A stretch of 64,000 nucleotides of DNA. Source: Roridomyces roridus (Eukaryota > Basidiomycota > Agaricomycetes > Agaricales > Mycenaceae). A program made the translations under genes and the position numbers. The stretch covers positions 62,001 to 126,000 of the forward strand of contig JARKIF010000050.1 in assembly GCA_029378245.1 (NCBI GenBank), read 5' to 3'. Positions within the stretch are counted from its first letter, which is position 1; the number at the start of each line of letters is the position of its first letter. Under the pieces are notes generated by a model that saw nothing but the letters and a program-made list of their open reading frames with translations, searched no databases and was not told where the DNA came from. Positions 1 to 11,980 of the stretch are shown piece after piece.

Positions 1-263
1 ATACGACGATACGAGGTGTCGAGAGGAGGAAAACAAGAAGAGTGTGGCGGGATCAGGCAGGGCGACGAGCAATACTGCTTCAGCGCCGTGGGTCACGACA
101 CTGGGGTGGAAGTCAGGTGGGAGTCAGGTGGCGTGCTGATGGCTTATGTGTCTGCACGCAATCCATTTCAAACTCCGACACTTGGCCCGTGCGCATCACG
201 TCATCCCTGGAAAGGAGAAAATTCGGTGTGTCTATAACTATTGGAATCGAGAACAGAACTGCG

Positions 264-1749
264 TCAATCCACCAGCCTCACGGTGACTCCCAACGAGCGA
301 TGCCGGTCAACCTTCCAACAAACATTTCTTCTCCCAATTCGCACCTCCTCCAGCACAGGACAAATCCCAGCTAGCTCCCGCACCACCACCTCCTGCTCCA
401 CACGCGCGACCCTCCTATCAGCGGGTGCATCGCCTGCAAGCGCAGACGAATTCACAGCAAGTCGAATCACTCGCAGACGCGTAAAGCCCTCAAACAACCC
501 TATCGGCCATTGCCCCAAATACGGCAGCAGCCCATACCACACTTCGAGGCCCGGCCCGCAAATTCCAGCAACTCGCCGAACAAACGAAGCGACAAAAGCA
601 TCCTCCGGTTCCTTCCACCAAAACAGATCGAAATCCAGATGCTTCAGCGAAGAGAGAGGCCCCAAGACGTCCAGCGCATCGAACATGCGCGTCAAATCCT
701 CAATCGTCGTATGGGGGTCATTCTTCCCGGAACCAATGCAAAGCTCCTCGAGCGTGCCCAGACACTTCATCCGCGCCAACGCCATCATCTCGACATTCCG
801 ACAGTGGCCCCGGAACCGCCTCAACTTTGGTAAAAAGTCGGGATTCATCAGCTCGGTGGCAAAGAGGAGCCCGGAGGGGGCGAATGCTCGTGTGTCGGAG
901 TTTGGGGTGTATCCGAGGTGTAGATCCTCGAGGGTCATGTGGTGCGCGGAGAGGAAGGCGGCGAATTTGAGCGGACAGGCGATCTGGCTGTCTGCTGTGC
1001 TTTGCAGCGATAGAGCGCGCAGGGAGGGGAAGTGGAGGTTGAAGAGGGGATGCAGCGCCCATTCGCCTTTGCAGAGATACTGAGCGGTGAGGGAGAGGGA
1101 GGTTAGGGTTGTTGTGGCGGCGGGGAGGAGGATGAGTAGGCGTTGGGCGAGGAGGTCTGGTTTGTCGATTTATTGGCAGCATGTGGTGGAGGGTGAATGA
1201 AAACGTACCGTTGTAGTCGACTCCCATATAACATTCTATGACTTTGGCGTTGGCAAGCAACGTGAGTTGCTCGGGCTGCAACCCAAGCAGGAATGCGCGT
1301 GAGCCAGGCGCGACAAAGCGCAGTTCGTCAAGCTGCAAGCCGTGCAATATCTGCACGAATTGCGCTATTTGATTCCGAGTCGCCTGCCTTGAAATGTCGC
1401 CGATAATGGTAACACTCTTCAAACGCGTCATGTTCCAAAGGGAAGGAATGTCGATTATTCCCGGGTTGATGAAGTACCCTTCTCGACGAGAGAACGCATT
1501 GAGCGTCAATTTGCGTACGGATGCCGCTAGCTCTGCGTTTTCACCGAGGAGGGCGAATGTGTCTGCTACGAATTCGTTAGGTCGCAGGAGTCTTTCCGCT
1601 TGAACGACCAGGTGGGAGTACATTATGGGCCGTGCCAACGAGAGGAGTTGAGAGCAGGTTCGACATAGTTCGGGGAGGCTGGAACGAAAGGCCAAGATAT
1701 GGAGCCAAATTTCAACGGGGAGACCGAGCCAGTCGGGGGAATTGTGCAT
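264..1749 (-). CDS. F-box-like protein with leucine-rich C-terminal half
   Basis: Two exons, 1749-1209 and 1156-264, are joined by a 52-nt GT-AG intron whose phase fits. The N-terminus reads LPVEIWLHIL, a typical fungal F-box start that would bind Skp1 in an SCF ubiquitin ligase. The rest (about residues 60-475) has repeated LxxLxL-like blocks such as LTSLSL and LRALSLQS, suggesting a leucine-rich repeat fold for substrate binding. Such proteins are very numerous in Agaricomycetes and rarely have known substrates. The start ATG at 1749 is the only one that gives the F-box. The gene ends about 260 bp from the window edge, and nothing else is recognisable there. The F-box assignment rests on motif recognition only. 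Confidence 0.7.
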
Positions 1750-1872
1750 GCAGAGACTATTGGGCCTTGGATCTTATAACACGACTGCTGGAGTCAGAGC
1801 CAAGTCAGAGCGGGAGCGGGGCAAACACAAACAGTGCATCTTTGTTCTTCACTATCACCACCGCCTCTAAGT

Positions 1873-3009
1873 ATGCAACACCAAAAACCCTCCCCTTTCA
1901 GAAATATTGTCCTACGCGCCATAGCGAAGCCCGATTTCACCTTCCATTTCGACGAAATAGATTCCTATTGGACGACTTGTGCGACATCAAGGATTTCTTG
2001 TGTACGGGATACTCTCGAGCACGTCGGAGATGGTCGGATAGAGCCTTTTATCTTTGCTTTGCTGGTGGATCGTTGGCCGGGTCAGCCAGTCCAGCTTCTC
2101 AAGGCGAGTTTGAGGAGGCTTTCCCTTCGTCCCAAGTAATCTCACCTCGCCCAGCAAGTATGCACCGTACTCGTCTCCAACGTCGTCTTCAGCGCCATCC
2201 TGATGGGCGTTGGTGCTTGTAACGTCAAGATTTGCAATACCGCCGAGGCCAAGGTCGTCGCTAACAATCTGGAGGCGTATGTTGCTGCGTATGCTCGACA
2301 ATTCGGTACAAGGCGTCTCAAGACCTGGGTCTTTCGTGCTTTCGGCCCGCTGGTCGACTCGATCCGTGCTCCCTGCATCGCGGCTTTCCGGCAACGTCCC
2401 GATGCCATCCTGAATCCCAATCCTATCGCAGATATCGGAGCGACGCTGGCGAATCTCGGTTTGAACGCGGTGGAGGATAGAGAAGGACCGCTCAAGAGGA
2501 AGAGTGAAGAGGAGGACTCTGGAAACGCGGCAAAGAGAGCAAGACTTCAGCTGGGAGACGTTACCAATACCCAAGGTCTGTCTTTCTATTAACATGTATG
2601 GATCGTGTATTGAACGGTATCAGGTTGGCGTGAGCCTCGCCCAGCTCAGTCACAGCAGCAGAAGAAGCGCACGAAACACCGCTCTCAAGCCTCCAAATCT
2701 CGACCCGTTCAGTCCAGCCGACCGTCAGCCTCCCTCGTACCTGTATCGCAACACCGTGCTCCTCCCCCCCAACTCGTATCCGCCTTCTCTTTCACCCCGG
2801 CGCAGCCTAATTCGAGTGGGCAGTTAGCCTTCCTCGTACCTGCCTCACAGCACCGTGACTATTCTCCATGGGCTCCTCTCCCCAAACCGCACCCCGCCGT
2901 AGCTGCCTTTTCTTTTTCCCCAGTGCAGATGCCCTGGTGGACCGCTTCCCGCCTTTTTGCTTCCGTTATGAAGGACGTTGGTGTTCATGTCCCTAATATG
3001 CGCAAGTAG
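1873..3009 (+). CDS. Conserved-looking protein of unknown function
   Basis: I do not recognise the family. Three exons (1873-2135, 2193-2575, 2624-3009) join in phase with introns of 57 and 48 nt, which supports a real gene. The predicted protein is about 343 residues. The middle has a helical segment followed by a lysine/arginine-rich stretch (KRKSEEED, KRARLQL, KKRTKHR) that could be a nuclear localisation signal. The C-terminal third contains two loosely repeated blocks, each beginning LVP(V/A)SQHR and each followed by a FSFxPxQ motif, then a tryptophan-containing tail. The ATG at 1873 is the first in frame; an earlier in-frame GTG is not used as a start in fungi. It is divergent from the F-box-like gene, with only about 120 bp between the two starts. 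Confidence 0.6.
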
Positions 3010-3249
3010 CGTCTCGCGAAATCTATACCTACAGATGCTACTATACCTACATACCTGCCGCACATAGCCTTTTATCCATGTACAGTTTTATTACAATGCA
3101 GGGGGTTTCGAGATTAGAATGGCGAGTCCGGGGCTCATGGGCAGTCGACCCCAACACTCGAATTCCGTGAAGAACGGTCAGGCTACGGTATTTATCGGTT
3201 GCAAGTACCCCTTTGTCTCTCAACCGATCTTCTCTCCTCTTCCACCTCC

Positions 3250-3971
3250 ATGGCCATGGTCAACACCGCCGCCTCAAGCTACACCGTCGGAACAAAGACG
3301 CGCTACACGCTCAACCTAGACAACGTCATAATCTTCCCAGATAACGCAAACATACCCGTCCATCCACCGGACGAGGACGAGAATTGGCTCATCATCACCG
3401 AGCTCTTGAGCAACCCCGCACCACGACCAGGCGGGCACGGGTTCTTGGTCAAAGACCAAAAGGGGGACAGATTCCCTGTTATCTTCAATACCCCGACCGC
3501 TGCGAGGGATGTAAAGGCGTACAAGACTGGTCGGCTCGTGTGTCTTCTTAATGGGAGTATACGCGATTTTATGCCGCAAAGGGGGTTTATTGTGAAGGAT
3601 CGGAAGACTGCGTTTGTAAGTGCTGTTCTTTGAAGGAGGAGGAGGCGAAGAGTTGACGACTGGACTTAGATGCTCCCGTGTAACCTCGCCACGCTCCGTC
3701 GCCTTTCCCTACGCCTGCGCGGTCAAAGCGAGAGAGGTGAATTCGGACAGTGCTGTAATGTCTGTAAGAAACGCGACGCGTTGCGGAGCTGTCGTTGCAA
3801 GACGCGGTATTGCGGGCTGGTGAGTGTCTTTCTTTCTATCTACTACGCGTTCTTCACAACTGACTGGATTCACAGGAATGCCAGCGCGCAGATTGGAGTA
3901 AAGGGCATTCGCAAGAGTGTAAGATCCTCAAGGCGCTGATTTCGTGGAATCGGATAGACTGGTGGGATTAG
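3250..3971 (+). CDS. MYND-type zinc finger protein
   Basis: Three exons (3250-3615, 3670-3819, 3877-3971) join in frame. The last 45 residues form a complete MYND finger: CCNVCKK, CRCKTRYCGL, then ECQRADWSKGHSQEC across the second intron, with all expected Cys/His ligands. MYND fingers bind proline-rich peptides and recruit other proteins. The N-terminal part (about 120 residues: NWLIITELL, FPVIFNTP, GRLVCLLNGS, GFIVKD) resembles the small domain that precedes MYND in many Agaricomycete proteins of unknown role, where conserved blocks suggest a beta-rich fold. The start was placed at the first of two close ATGs (3250). Its partner cannot be told from the sequence. Confidence 0.8.
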
Positions 3972-4034
3972 ATTCAGATCATCGTACATTCGTGTAGATC
4001 TAGTGTACAACAACATGCAAGAAGGTGTATACCC

Positions 4035-5718
4035 TCATATGAACTTGCCGGGGTCAATGAGGTCTAGCTCTTTCACATCCACACCCGAAAAGTCTCGGCT
4101 CTTGATGGTCCGACTCTTGACTTCCCTGGTCTGCAGCCATAGGCGGTGCAGCTCTAGACAGTCCTTTGCCTGACACGCCTGTCAGCAACGCGGTACAACG
4201 ACGAGGGCTCACTCACCAGAACGAAGAGTCCGTAGCCCAAGGTGTTCCTCCACCTGGTTTCACGTCAGCGGAGAGAGATTCGATGGGAGGGAGAAACACA
4301 CCAAGCGGGGTCCATGTCCGCCCACATCCAAGAGCCACCAAACAGGAGGCTTCCGACAGCCCCAAAGTTGACGGCTAGGCGCTGGCGCAGGGTCATACCA
4401 GCCCAATTGGAGTGGTAAGACGACAATCTGGGCACCAAGCCAGATTCTGGTCGCAGACCCAGGAAACGGCGGAGATACAGCGAGCGCGGCGCTGCGGCGA
4501 GTAATGCGTTTCCAAAAATGGGTGGTATGACGAGGGAGAGGACGGCGTGCAGGACGTCGTGCATCAAGGAGGATTGCTCTTGACGGACAATCGATTCTGC
4601 CACGACGACCTGCGCGGGGTCTTCTTCTTCTTCGGGTGGAATGGGGTCGGCAGGCGCTGGAGCGCGTCGGAAGGTGAACATACGTCTCACTCGGTCTGAG
4701 AGGTATCGTTTTGGTCGATACGGAAGGGGTGACCCCAGGACCCGGGTGCGGAGCCTGGAGAATAGTTGGCGGTATATTGGGCGCAGCATTGGGACAATCA
4801 TGAGTCCTAGCCACGCGGGAGAGGGCGGCCAAATGGACACCGACTGATCCTTCGGTAAGTAATCCAACTCTGAGGACTCGGTTTCGGTCATGAAGCCGAA
4901 GAACAGCGGGAAGGACATGTAGAGCGGGATTATAAACCCGCGGATGGTTCCAGGGATGAGGAGCCTGAAAGGGATGACTGGGACGATGATGAAGAGCGAA
5001 CGGAGCAGATTGCTGGGATTGTCCGTCATCAGCAGGTTAAACATACTATCTTTGCGTTAAATGTGAGTTCTAGAAAGAGCAGAGACGCACCGATCACCCA
5101 GATACGACCTCAAGAACGCGACTTCGTAGAGAAACATTCCTGTAAGATATAAGGGCATGGAAGGTACGTGCGTATTCTCTGCGTACCCGAAAGCACGACT
5201 ATCCTGCTTTGCACGGAAAGCGCGATTGGGAGGGCCTGGATGGCAACGATACCCACAGTGGTACAAGCGAGGTCGACCACCAGGCTGGTCAGAACATAGC
5301 ACGAGTCCAGGATCATGCCCAGAGTATGTAGGGGCGGCGGCACGGGATTCGCCAGCTCGTACTGTCGTTTGCATCGGGGACACCTGAAGGTATCGAGCTG
5401 GAATAGCGGGTAGGTGGTGTCCGGGTCCTCGTCGCCGTCCCGTCGTCGACGTCGGCGAGCTGGCCTGATGGGCAGAGTACCTATCCAGCGCAAAAGACAC
5501 TTGTCATGGGCCAGCAGAGGGCAGTTTGGACAAGGATGGACCCAGGCATTGGCTCTCTTGTTCCGACTCGAAGTCGTTTCTTCCTCAAGACAGATGAAGC
5601 AGGATTTGACCTAGCCAAAGGGTGGATTCCTGGTCGTGTCTGTATTAGCTATGCCACTTACGCGGAGGTCGTCGAGTGTTGGAATGTCGCCGTCGTTCAT
5701 GGTGGACGCGAAGCTCAT
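4035..5718 (-). CDS. RING-CH (MARCH-type) membrane E3 ubiquitin ligase
   Basis: Six exons (5718-5662, 5610-5187, 5139-5091, 5045-4302, 4253-4217, 4169-4035) join in phase. The variant RING near the N-terminus is clear: CFICLEEE, then WVHPCPNC, HDKCLLRWI and CPRCKRQYE, the C4HC3 order of RING-CH domains. Downstream are at least four hydrophobic segments (for example around LTSLVVDLACTTVGIVAIQAL, FIIPLYMSFPLFFGF, VLHAVLSLVIPPIFG and FGAVGSLLFGGSW), so the protein should sit in a membrane with the RING facing the cytosol. Size and layout recall MARCHF5-like or other multi-pass RING-CH ligases rather than the much larger Doa10. The start could be 5718 or the in-frame ATG at 5700. It is divergent from the NHX1-like gene, with only 37 bp between the starts. 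Confidence 0.82.
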
Positions 5719-5755
5719 GTGATCGCCCTTGCTTGACGCAAACTTTCGACCGACC

Positions 5756-8066
5756 ATGATGGCCATGGCTGCTCAACCGACCAGCTCCCCTCTTCCAGCT
5801 GCCCCGGAGGAGGAGGAGTACTATTCCTCTTGGTCGCTATTCCTCGTCTGTTTGCTCCTCATACTCTCGCTCTGGACGAGCTACTACCTCCAAATAAAAC
5901 GAATACGCGCCGTCCATGAGACTGGTGTTTCCATTATCGCGGGCATGGCTGTGGGCCTCATTGTACGACTGGCACCAGGGACCATGATTCGAGAAATGCT
6001 GGTGAGTGGGCGACGGACCTCGCTCGCTGGCTGCGGGCGCTAATGCGTCTCCACAGACATTCAAGCACACATTATTCTTTAACCTATTGTTGCCGCCAAT
6101 TATCCTCAACTCGGGTTACGAGCTCAAGCAGGTGTGTGCTCACTCGTACCCACCGGATGCAGCTGACCCCTCGCAAGGAAAGCTTCTTCAGAAATTTCGG
6201 GTCTATTCTCACTTTCGCCTTTCTGGGCACATTCATCTCTGCCGTAGGCGTGGGGTACGTGTCTACTCCGCGACTCGTTCGCACAACTGATCACTTGCAG
6301 CCAGAATTCTCGTATATGTCTATTCCTTTCTTGGCCTTGAATCCCTCGACCTCGGGCTCGTGGAATGCCTCAAGTTTGGGGCGACGCTGTCTGCTACGGA
6401 CCCAGTGACCATCCTGGCCATATTCAACCAGTACAAGGTCGACCCGAAATTGTACACCGTCATCTTTGGCGAGAGTTTGTTGAACGACGCCGTCAGTATC
6501 GTCATGTACGAGTACGTGTCTCAGCTTTTGGTTTTCAGTACCACTTGCTAACTTGTACACAGGACGCTGACGCAATTCCACGGCACGGACGAGATCTTCC
6601 TTAGTTCCGTTTTTAAAGGAATCGGGATCTTCTTGCTCTCGTTCAGTGTGTCCATGGCTATGGGCGTCGCGTTTGGCCTTGCCATGTCGCTCCTCCTAAA
6701 GCACTCCTCCCTCAACCTGTACCCCTCCATCGAATCGTGCCTCGTTGCGCTCTGCGCCTATACGTGCTACTTTTTCTCCAACGGCACCTCCATGTCCGGC
6801 ATCGTATCCCTGCTATTCTGCGGCATCACACTCAAACACTACGCCTACCACACCATGTCGCGGCGTACCCAACGCACCACCAAGTACATCTTCTCCACCC
6901 TCGCCCAGCTATCCGAGAATTTTATCTTCATCTACCTCGGCCTGTCGCTCTTTACCTCTGCGCCCACAACAGAGAAGGTGACGAGCTACGTCAAGCCCAT
7001 CTTCATCACCATCACGACTGTGGCGGTCATCTTCACCCGCTACGCCGCCGTGTTCCCGCTCTCGGAAGCGATCAACTTGTTCCATAGGCATGTCCGCGGG
7101 CAGCGCTCGGAGGAACTCCCGCATTCGTATCAAATGATGCTCTTCTGGGCGGGGCTGAGAGGTGCTGTCGGTGTAGCGCTTGCAGCAGGCCTGACGGGGG
7201 ATAACGCGCAGACGCTGAGAACGACTGTGCTCGTTGTCGTTGTGCTTACTGTGCTTCTCTTTGGTGGGACTACTGCGCGTATGCTCGAGGTTTTGGGAAT
7301 CCGGACGGGTGTGGAAGACGAGGCTGCGAGCAGTAGTGACGAAGATGATGTGCCTTACCTGCCGCGGGGTGGCAGGAGAGGGATGAATGTGGGGCGATGG
7401 GGTCGCTATGCGGACGATGAGCCGAGTTATGTGCATCCGAGTCGGGGAGCAGGGCGGGGTGGGGCGAACTATAGCCAGCACTATAATCACCAGCAGCAAG
7501 CGCTGGCGCAAGCGCAAGCTGCGGCCCATGGACCGCCGTCGCCGATCAACAACCACGGGTTATTCTCCTCTACGTCGTCTGAATCGGACTCTGAGGAGGT
7601 ATTACCGCTTGCTGCGACGTCGCTGCATCCAGAACCTGCCTCGTCCCCCGGGAACCACTCGCCTCGTGGACCTGCGCCGCCTGGTGTGGCTCCCGGTGCA
7701 GAGGACGGAAAGTGGTTCACGGCGTTGGACGAGCGGTATTTGTTGCCTTTATTCTCGAACGCGACGGCGAGCAGGACGTTTCATGCTCGAAGAGCACGCA
7801 GGTCTGCGTCTGGGGTTGGTGGTAGTGCGATGGGCAGCGCGGTGGGGTCGCCTGCTGGGACGGATGATGAGGGTGGTGGTGGACCGGAGGAGGATGTGTA
7901 TGACGGGCATGAAGTTGAGCTTGGGGTGCCGCTTGAGATGCGGAGGCCGCTGCCGAATGTGAGTGTGCCTACGCCTGTGGAGGAGAGTCGGATTGCGAGG
8001 GGGTTGAGGAGCCCGATGTTGCGGTCGAATAGCAGTGGGGAGCGATTACAGCCTGATATGACTTGA
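5756..8066 (+). CDS. NHX1: Endosomal/vacuolar Na+(K+)/H+ exchanger, NHX1-like
   Basis: Five exons (5756-6001, 6057-6131, 6178-6254, 6305-6512, 6564-8066) give a protein of about 702 residues. Hallmarks of the CPA1/NHE family are present: [40 protein letters not shown] with the ion-binding Asp, [16 protein letters not shown], and [14 protein letters not shown] with the conserved arginine. The sequence most resembles the organellar Nhx1/NHE6-like branch, which exchanges Na+ or K+ for protons across late endosomal or vacuolar membranes and controls lumenal pH. Transmembrane helices cover roughly residues 25-460. The last 240 residues are a Ser/Asp/Gly-rich cytosolic tail with no domain I recognise. 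It shares a very short promoter with the RING-CH ligase. Confidence 0.9.
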
Positions 8067-8189
8067 TACGTACTTTATTGTTCCTGCGAGTGCAGATAAA
8101 CAGTAGATGGATGAATACAGTTCCTTTGTAGATTCTGAGCAGGCGACTTGTAATTTTCGATATATAATAGGCGCAAATAATGTAACTGT

Positions 8190-9752
8190 CTAAGCCTTGG
8201 ACGACCGGCTACTGCCTTTGGCCTTTTTATTCGCAGCCGCTCTAGCCTTCTTGGGACTCGGCGCACGCGGTTTAGTCTCCTCCACCTCTACTACATCCTC
8301 AAACAAACTCGAGCTGTCCTCGGCAGGCTGATCCTCGACCTTGAGTTGTTTCTGTTTCGGATTCTGTTTTTGCTTCTGCGCGGCCTTGGCGTGCGCCTCT
8401 GCAGCGAGGGCCTCGAGCGTCCGGGGCACTGCTGGGACTGGCGGTGGCGTAGGCGGGGAAGGCGGGACGTACGCCTTGACGGGGCTCGGCGCGGATGCGA
8501 GCAGAGATTTGACGCCGCTCTTCTGTGGTTGCTGCTGCAACACCTTTTTCGCGGCGGCAGCAGCTGTGTCCGGCCTCCTCAAGATATACACGCGGAATGT
8601 ATCCAGCATGCTCGGGAATGGAGGCGAGCCGGGAGGTGGGGGCACGTATTGGGGAATGCCGAGTGCAGCGCGGACAAAGGGGACGCGGAAGAGGAGACTT
8701 TGGAGGATGGCGGTGAGGGATGTTATGAATATCGTGAGCACCAATCCAGAGGGGAAGGCGTTTAACCAGAAGAAGCCGAGGAAGGTGACGAGCCGGAACC
8801 CGTTCATCATGTGTCCCATCTGCGGCTTGGTGGGATCCATGTCTCGTCTGCCGACTGTTATCATCAGGTTTCCGAGCGCGATGCAGAGCCCGGGGAGGAT
8901 CCACGGTGCGGGCTGGGTCAAATCCGGAAGCCATTCAAAGCCACTGTGCGCGAGCTGCGGAACGGGCAACTCGCACATCTTCTTGATCCCAAAGAACATG
9001 CCAAACGAGATGGGCAGCTGGAATATGGGTCCAAGCATGCCGACCATCGACACGTTGTGCTCCTCACGCAATTTTTTGGCGGCAAGGCTGGCCTGCTGCA
9101 TCGCGAACATGTCGTTTTGTCTCTGGGCCATAGCGACCTTGGCTTGCAGCGCACCCAATTCTCCTGCGATGGGACGCAGGCGCTGCGAGTTGCGCGTGCC
9201 GACGACCATGAATGGGAAGCTGACTAGACGCCAAAAGATAGTTGCGACGACGAAGGTGTGGAACCACGGCAGTCCGGTGAGCACGTGTGTGAGCTCGAAG
9301 GAGTACTGGATGAGGCCAGCGGGCGTCCAGTGACACAGACCGAGCGCTTGGAGGTCGCCGTGTTGTATCGGAGGTAGAGAAACGATCTCGGTGACAAGGC
9401 TCGGGTCTGGTAGGACGTCTAGAGCGTCGGCTGGTGGCGGCAGCGGCGTCGGGTCTGCGCTGGCGGCAGCAGCAGAAGTAGAATTCCATCGTGCATTTCG
9501 GAATCGAGATTCAAATTTCTAGATGCTGAAGCGTGAACTCAGCAATTACCTGGCTCTGTGGACGGATTTTTACCTGATACCGAGGAAAGGCGACAGTAGA
9601 AAGTGACCGCTGGCGCGATAGCTGCAAGCCCAGCGCAGTGCTAGTATGGATTTCAAGTTGTTGTCAAAGTGGAGGTGCTTTCCGACGCACCTTCGTACCG
9701 AGGCCAGCCGCAGCGAGCCAGGCCGCAGTGCCCCAAACGCAGAGGCCAGCAT
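8190..9752 (-). CDS. OXA1: Mitochondrial inner-membrane insertase OXA1
   Basis: Three exons (9752-9699, 9621-9574, 9518-8190) join in phase 0 to give about 476 residues. The core is the YidC/Oxa1/Alb3 domain: HWTPAGLIQYSFE, GLPWFHTFVVATIFWRL, ELGALQAKVAMAQRQ, PIFQLPISFGMFFGIKKM and FPSGLVLTIF, with five hydrophobic segments. The first two exons encode an arginine/serine/leucine-rich, acid-poor leader (LSRQRSLSTVAF) typical of a mitochondrial presequence. OXA1 inserts mitochondrially made and some imported proteins into the inner membrane. The matrix C-terminal tail is long and rich in K, Q, P and A, consistent with ribosome binding. The two upstream exons are inferred from splice signals and the presequence they create, and are less certain than the core. 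Confidence 0.9.
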
Positions 9753-9963
9753 GTTACAACGCGCTAACGGAGAAGATGAGATTCAGTTTTCAAGTGAGAG
9801 ATGGCGACTTGCCTGTTCAGCGAAGAACAGAAAGCCAAGATTTTTCGGTGTGGCCGTGTTTGATTCGGAGCTCTCTCTTCCTCTCCATGTCTGGCGGCCA
9901 TCGCTATCAGTTCAGCCTCCTCCTCTGCGCACGTCTACATGTCTCTTAATCCAACGTAGCGGA

Positions 9964-10445
9964 CATCGAGCTGCATCTTTCCGAGCTTCAGACCTCAACG
10001 AGCTCGTCGAGATCCGTGCCCGCCAACGCACCTTCCATGGCGCATACTCGCGTACCGCCCTGAGCAACCTGGGCTATTCGCTGACAATCCTCCGCCTCTT
10101 CGACACCCGTTTTCATACAAGTCTGTACTTTCAAAGAACACCGATGCGCTATTGACCCTCCGTTCGATAGTCGGCCTCCTCTTTGCCATCCTCGGCGCAG
10201 TCCTCTACGTCCTCGCATTCCTCCGAGCAACCCATTCGCGGCACGACTTTGCCGATGAACACAAGTCCGAAGTGGATACCGTCGCATCGCTGGTCCCACG
10301 CCCGCGGGTCATTCAAACAAAGGGGCAAGAAAATAAACGGGTATTTGGACGCCCGTTTCTTACAGCTGGATGGATTGTTGTCGGTGTGGCGTGTGTCGTT
10401 GCGTGCGTGGAAGTTGGCTTGTTGGTGTTGGTGTTGAAGATTTAG
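9964..10445 (+). CDS. DUF202 small membrane protein (5' end unresolved)
   Basis: Two exons separated by a 50-nt intron (10121-10170) encode a DUF202-type protein. The conserved amphipathic stretch ELVEIRARQRTFHGAYSR is followed by LGYSLTILRLFD, then across the intron IGLLFAILGAVLYVLAFLR and, near the end, FGRPFLTAGWIVVGVACVV. This gives three predicted transmembrane helices. DUF202 domains occur in small membrane proteins and in the VTC polyphosphate complex; the function here is unknown. I could not find a convincing ATG. The frame is open upstream into the OXA1 5' region, and the nearest ATGs (9889, 9936) are out of frame, so a short unseen first exon or a 1-nt sequence error near 9960 is possible. 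Confidence 0.6.
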
Positions 10446-10717
10446 GAGGTGAGATGACCCTGTGGTTGTTCCCTCGCTGCAGTGCGGAACCAGTTACACC
10501 CGGGCTGCTAGCCTCTCCCAGCAACTTCCTACTTGATGTATGATAGTGTACACGAATTGTATCCAGAGTACCAGATGTACCTGAATTTTGGTGCTCCATG
10601 TTTTGAATTGATTACTTCATCTCCACCCTCTCCTTTGTGCATCCACCTCGTTGCAGACACGCCGTCGTCTTCCGCCGACGATAAAAAGTTGTCCACTCAT
10701 TCCCAAAGCCCCTCATA

Positions 10718-11722
10718 ATGCTCGGCCCCTTCACCGTCCTTCTCGCCTTCAGCCGTCGCTGCCTCGGCCGTGCGTCTTTTTCATGCCTCTCGTGCTCCAT
10801 ACTGACCCTCGTGACAGGCCTCCTCTTCATCATCAGCGGCCCCCTCGACGCAGACCAGCAGCCCGTATATCCCCTCGGACATCTCCTCCTCGTGCAGCAG
10901 CTACCTTGGCACAGCTCAACTCCTGACTCGAGTCTGACCGGCTGCACGTCCGCCTTCATAAACGCCACCTCGGCCTTTGCGCCTTCCTCGTCCTCCCAGA
11001 CCCAGTCAAAGTCGACCATCACCTCGACCCTCGACACCATCTGCTCATCGAGCATCACCGATGCATGCCCGCAGAGCCTCCTCACAGGCAAGCTCGCCGA
11101 CTTCAAGACGGCATGCAACACCGAGCTCGTCACCTCTCCCAATACCCAGGTCAAGACGCTTTACGATACCTTCTACGGCTTGATCCCCCTCAAGGCCGTC
11201 GTCTGTACCAAGGACGATTCGGGCAACTACTGCGCCCTGCAGGCCAACTCGACATCTCTCGCAGGAGCCACCGTAGCTGAAGGTGTCGCCTCGGTAGCCT
11301 CATCCATCCGGCGTGGTGTGACGACGACCTACCTCCCCGATTCGCAGGGCATAGCCAACACCAACGCCATGTTCCTCGGCCAGTTCGCCAGCGCCAACAA
11401 AGACGAGCTCTGCGTCCCCTGTGTCCGCGCCGTCCTCACCTCATGGCTCACATTCGAGTCGGGCACCAACTACGCGCCGGGCCTCGCCCAATCCGTTCTC
11501 ATTCCCGGCCAAAGCGCGCTCTATTCGGGCGTCGTGAGCACCTGTGGAGCCGATTTCCTCCAGAACGTCGCTCAGGCTGCGGGTGGTAGCACTGCAGGAC
11601 CCGCGGGAGCTCTCGGTGGTGCAGGTGGTGCTGGTAGTGCCGGTAGCGGTGCCGTCTCGGTGCGCGCGGGGGCTCTCGTCGCTACGCTCGTCGGTGCAGT
11701 CATTGCGGTATTTATGCTCTAG
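10718..11722 (+). pseudogene. Secreted GPI-anchored Cys/Ser-rich protein, frame disrupted near 5' end
   Basis: The body (from about 10,925) encodes an intact fungal secreted protein: SSLTGCTSAFINATSAFAP, KDDSGNYC, a C-x2-C pair in LCVPCVRA, then a Gly/Ala/Ser linker and a hydrophobic tail (GALVATLVGAVIAVFML) typical of a GPI-anchor signal. It resembles a common basidiomycete cell-surface family of unknown role (DUF7729-like). The first 200 bp do not read through. The signal peptide starts in one frame (MLGPFTVLLAF), continues in another (AVAASA, then SSSSSAAPSTQT and ISSSCSSYL across a 48-nt intron at 10,770-10,817), moves to a third (AQLNS) and returns (DSSLTGC). Three single extra bases near 10,751, 10,909 and 10,924 would explain this. 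It is either a recent pseudogene or the site of assembly errors. A 50-nt intron at 10,865-10,914 is an alternative but would remove the conserved cysteine block. Confidence 0.65.
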
Positions 11723-11980
11723 AGAGAAAGAGACTCGGAGAGAGGCTAGACGTCTCTTTTACATATTCTTTACTTTATTTCTCTGGTCCGTACACAGTGC
11801 TGTATACCCCCTTTGACCCTAACTGCGTTCAAAACTGCTTTTGGCACTCGTGTACTGTTGCTAAGATGGATGGATGGATGTGTGGCAGTTGGCAGGCAGG
11901 CAGACGTGCGCACTCGGTCTTTTTTTCAAATGGAAAATTCTCCTACGATCATTACACGCTCCAACGGCCAACCATCGCCG

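Noticed and set aside
241..1083. 280-residue plus-strand ORF
   Set aside because: It is the complement of the F-box-like gene, whose minus-strand exons carry the real motifs.
8341..9333. 330-residue plus-strand ORF
   Set aside because: It lies opposite the OXA1 coding exon, with Cys/Phe runs typical of an antisense shadow.
10865..10914. Intron in the GPI protein gene that would restore one frame change
   Set aside because: Splice signals are acceptable, but it would remove the ISSSCSSYL block that I expect to be conserved, and it does not explain the slip near 10,751.
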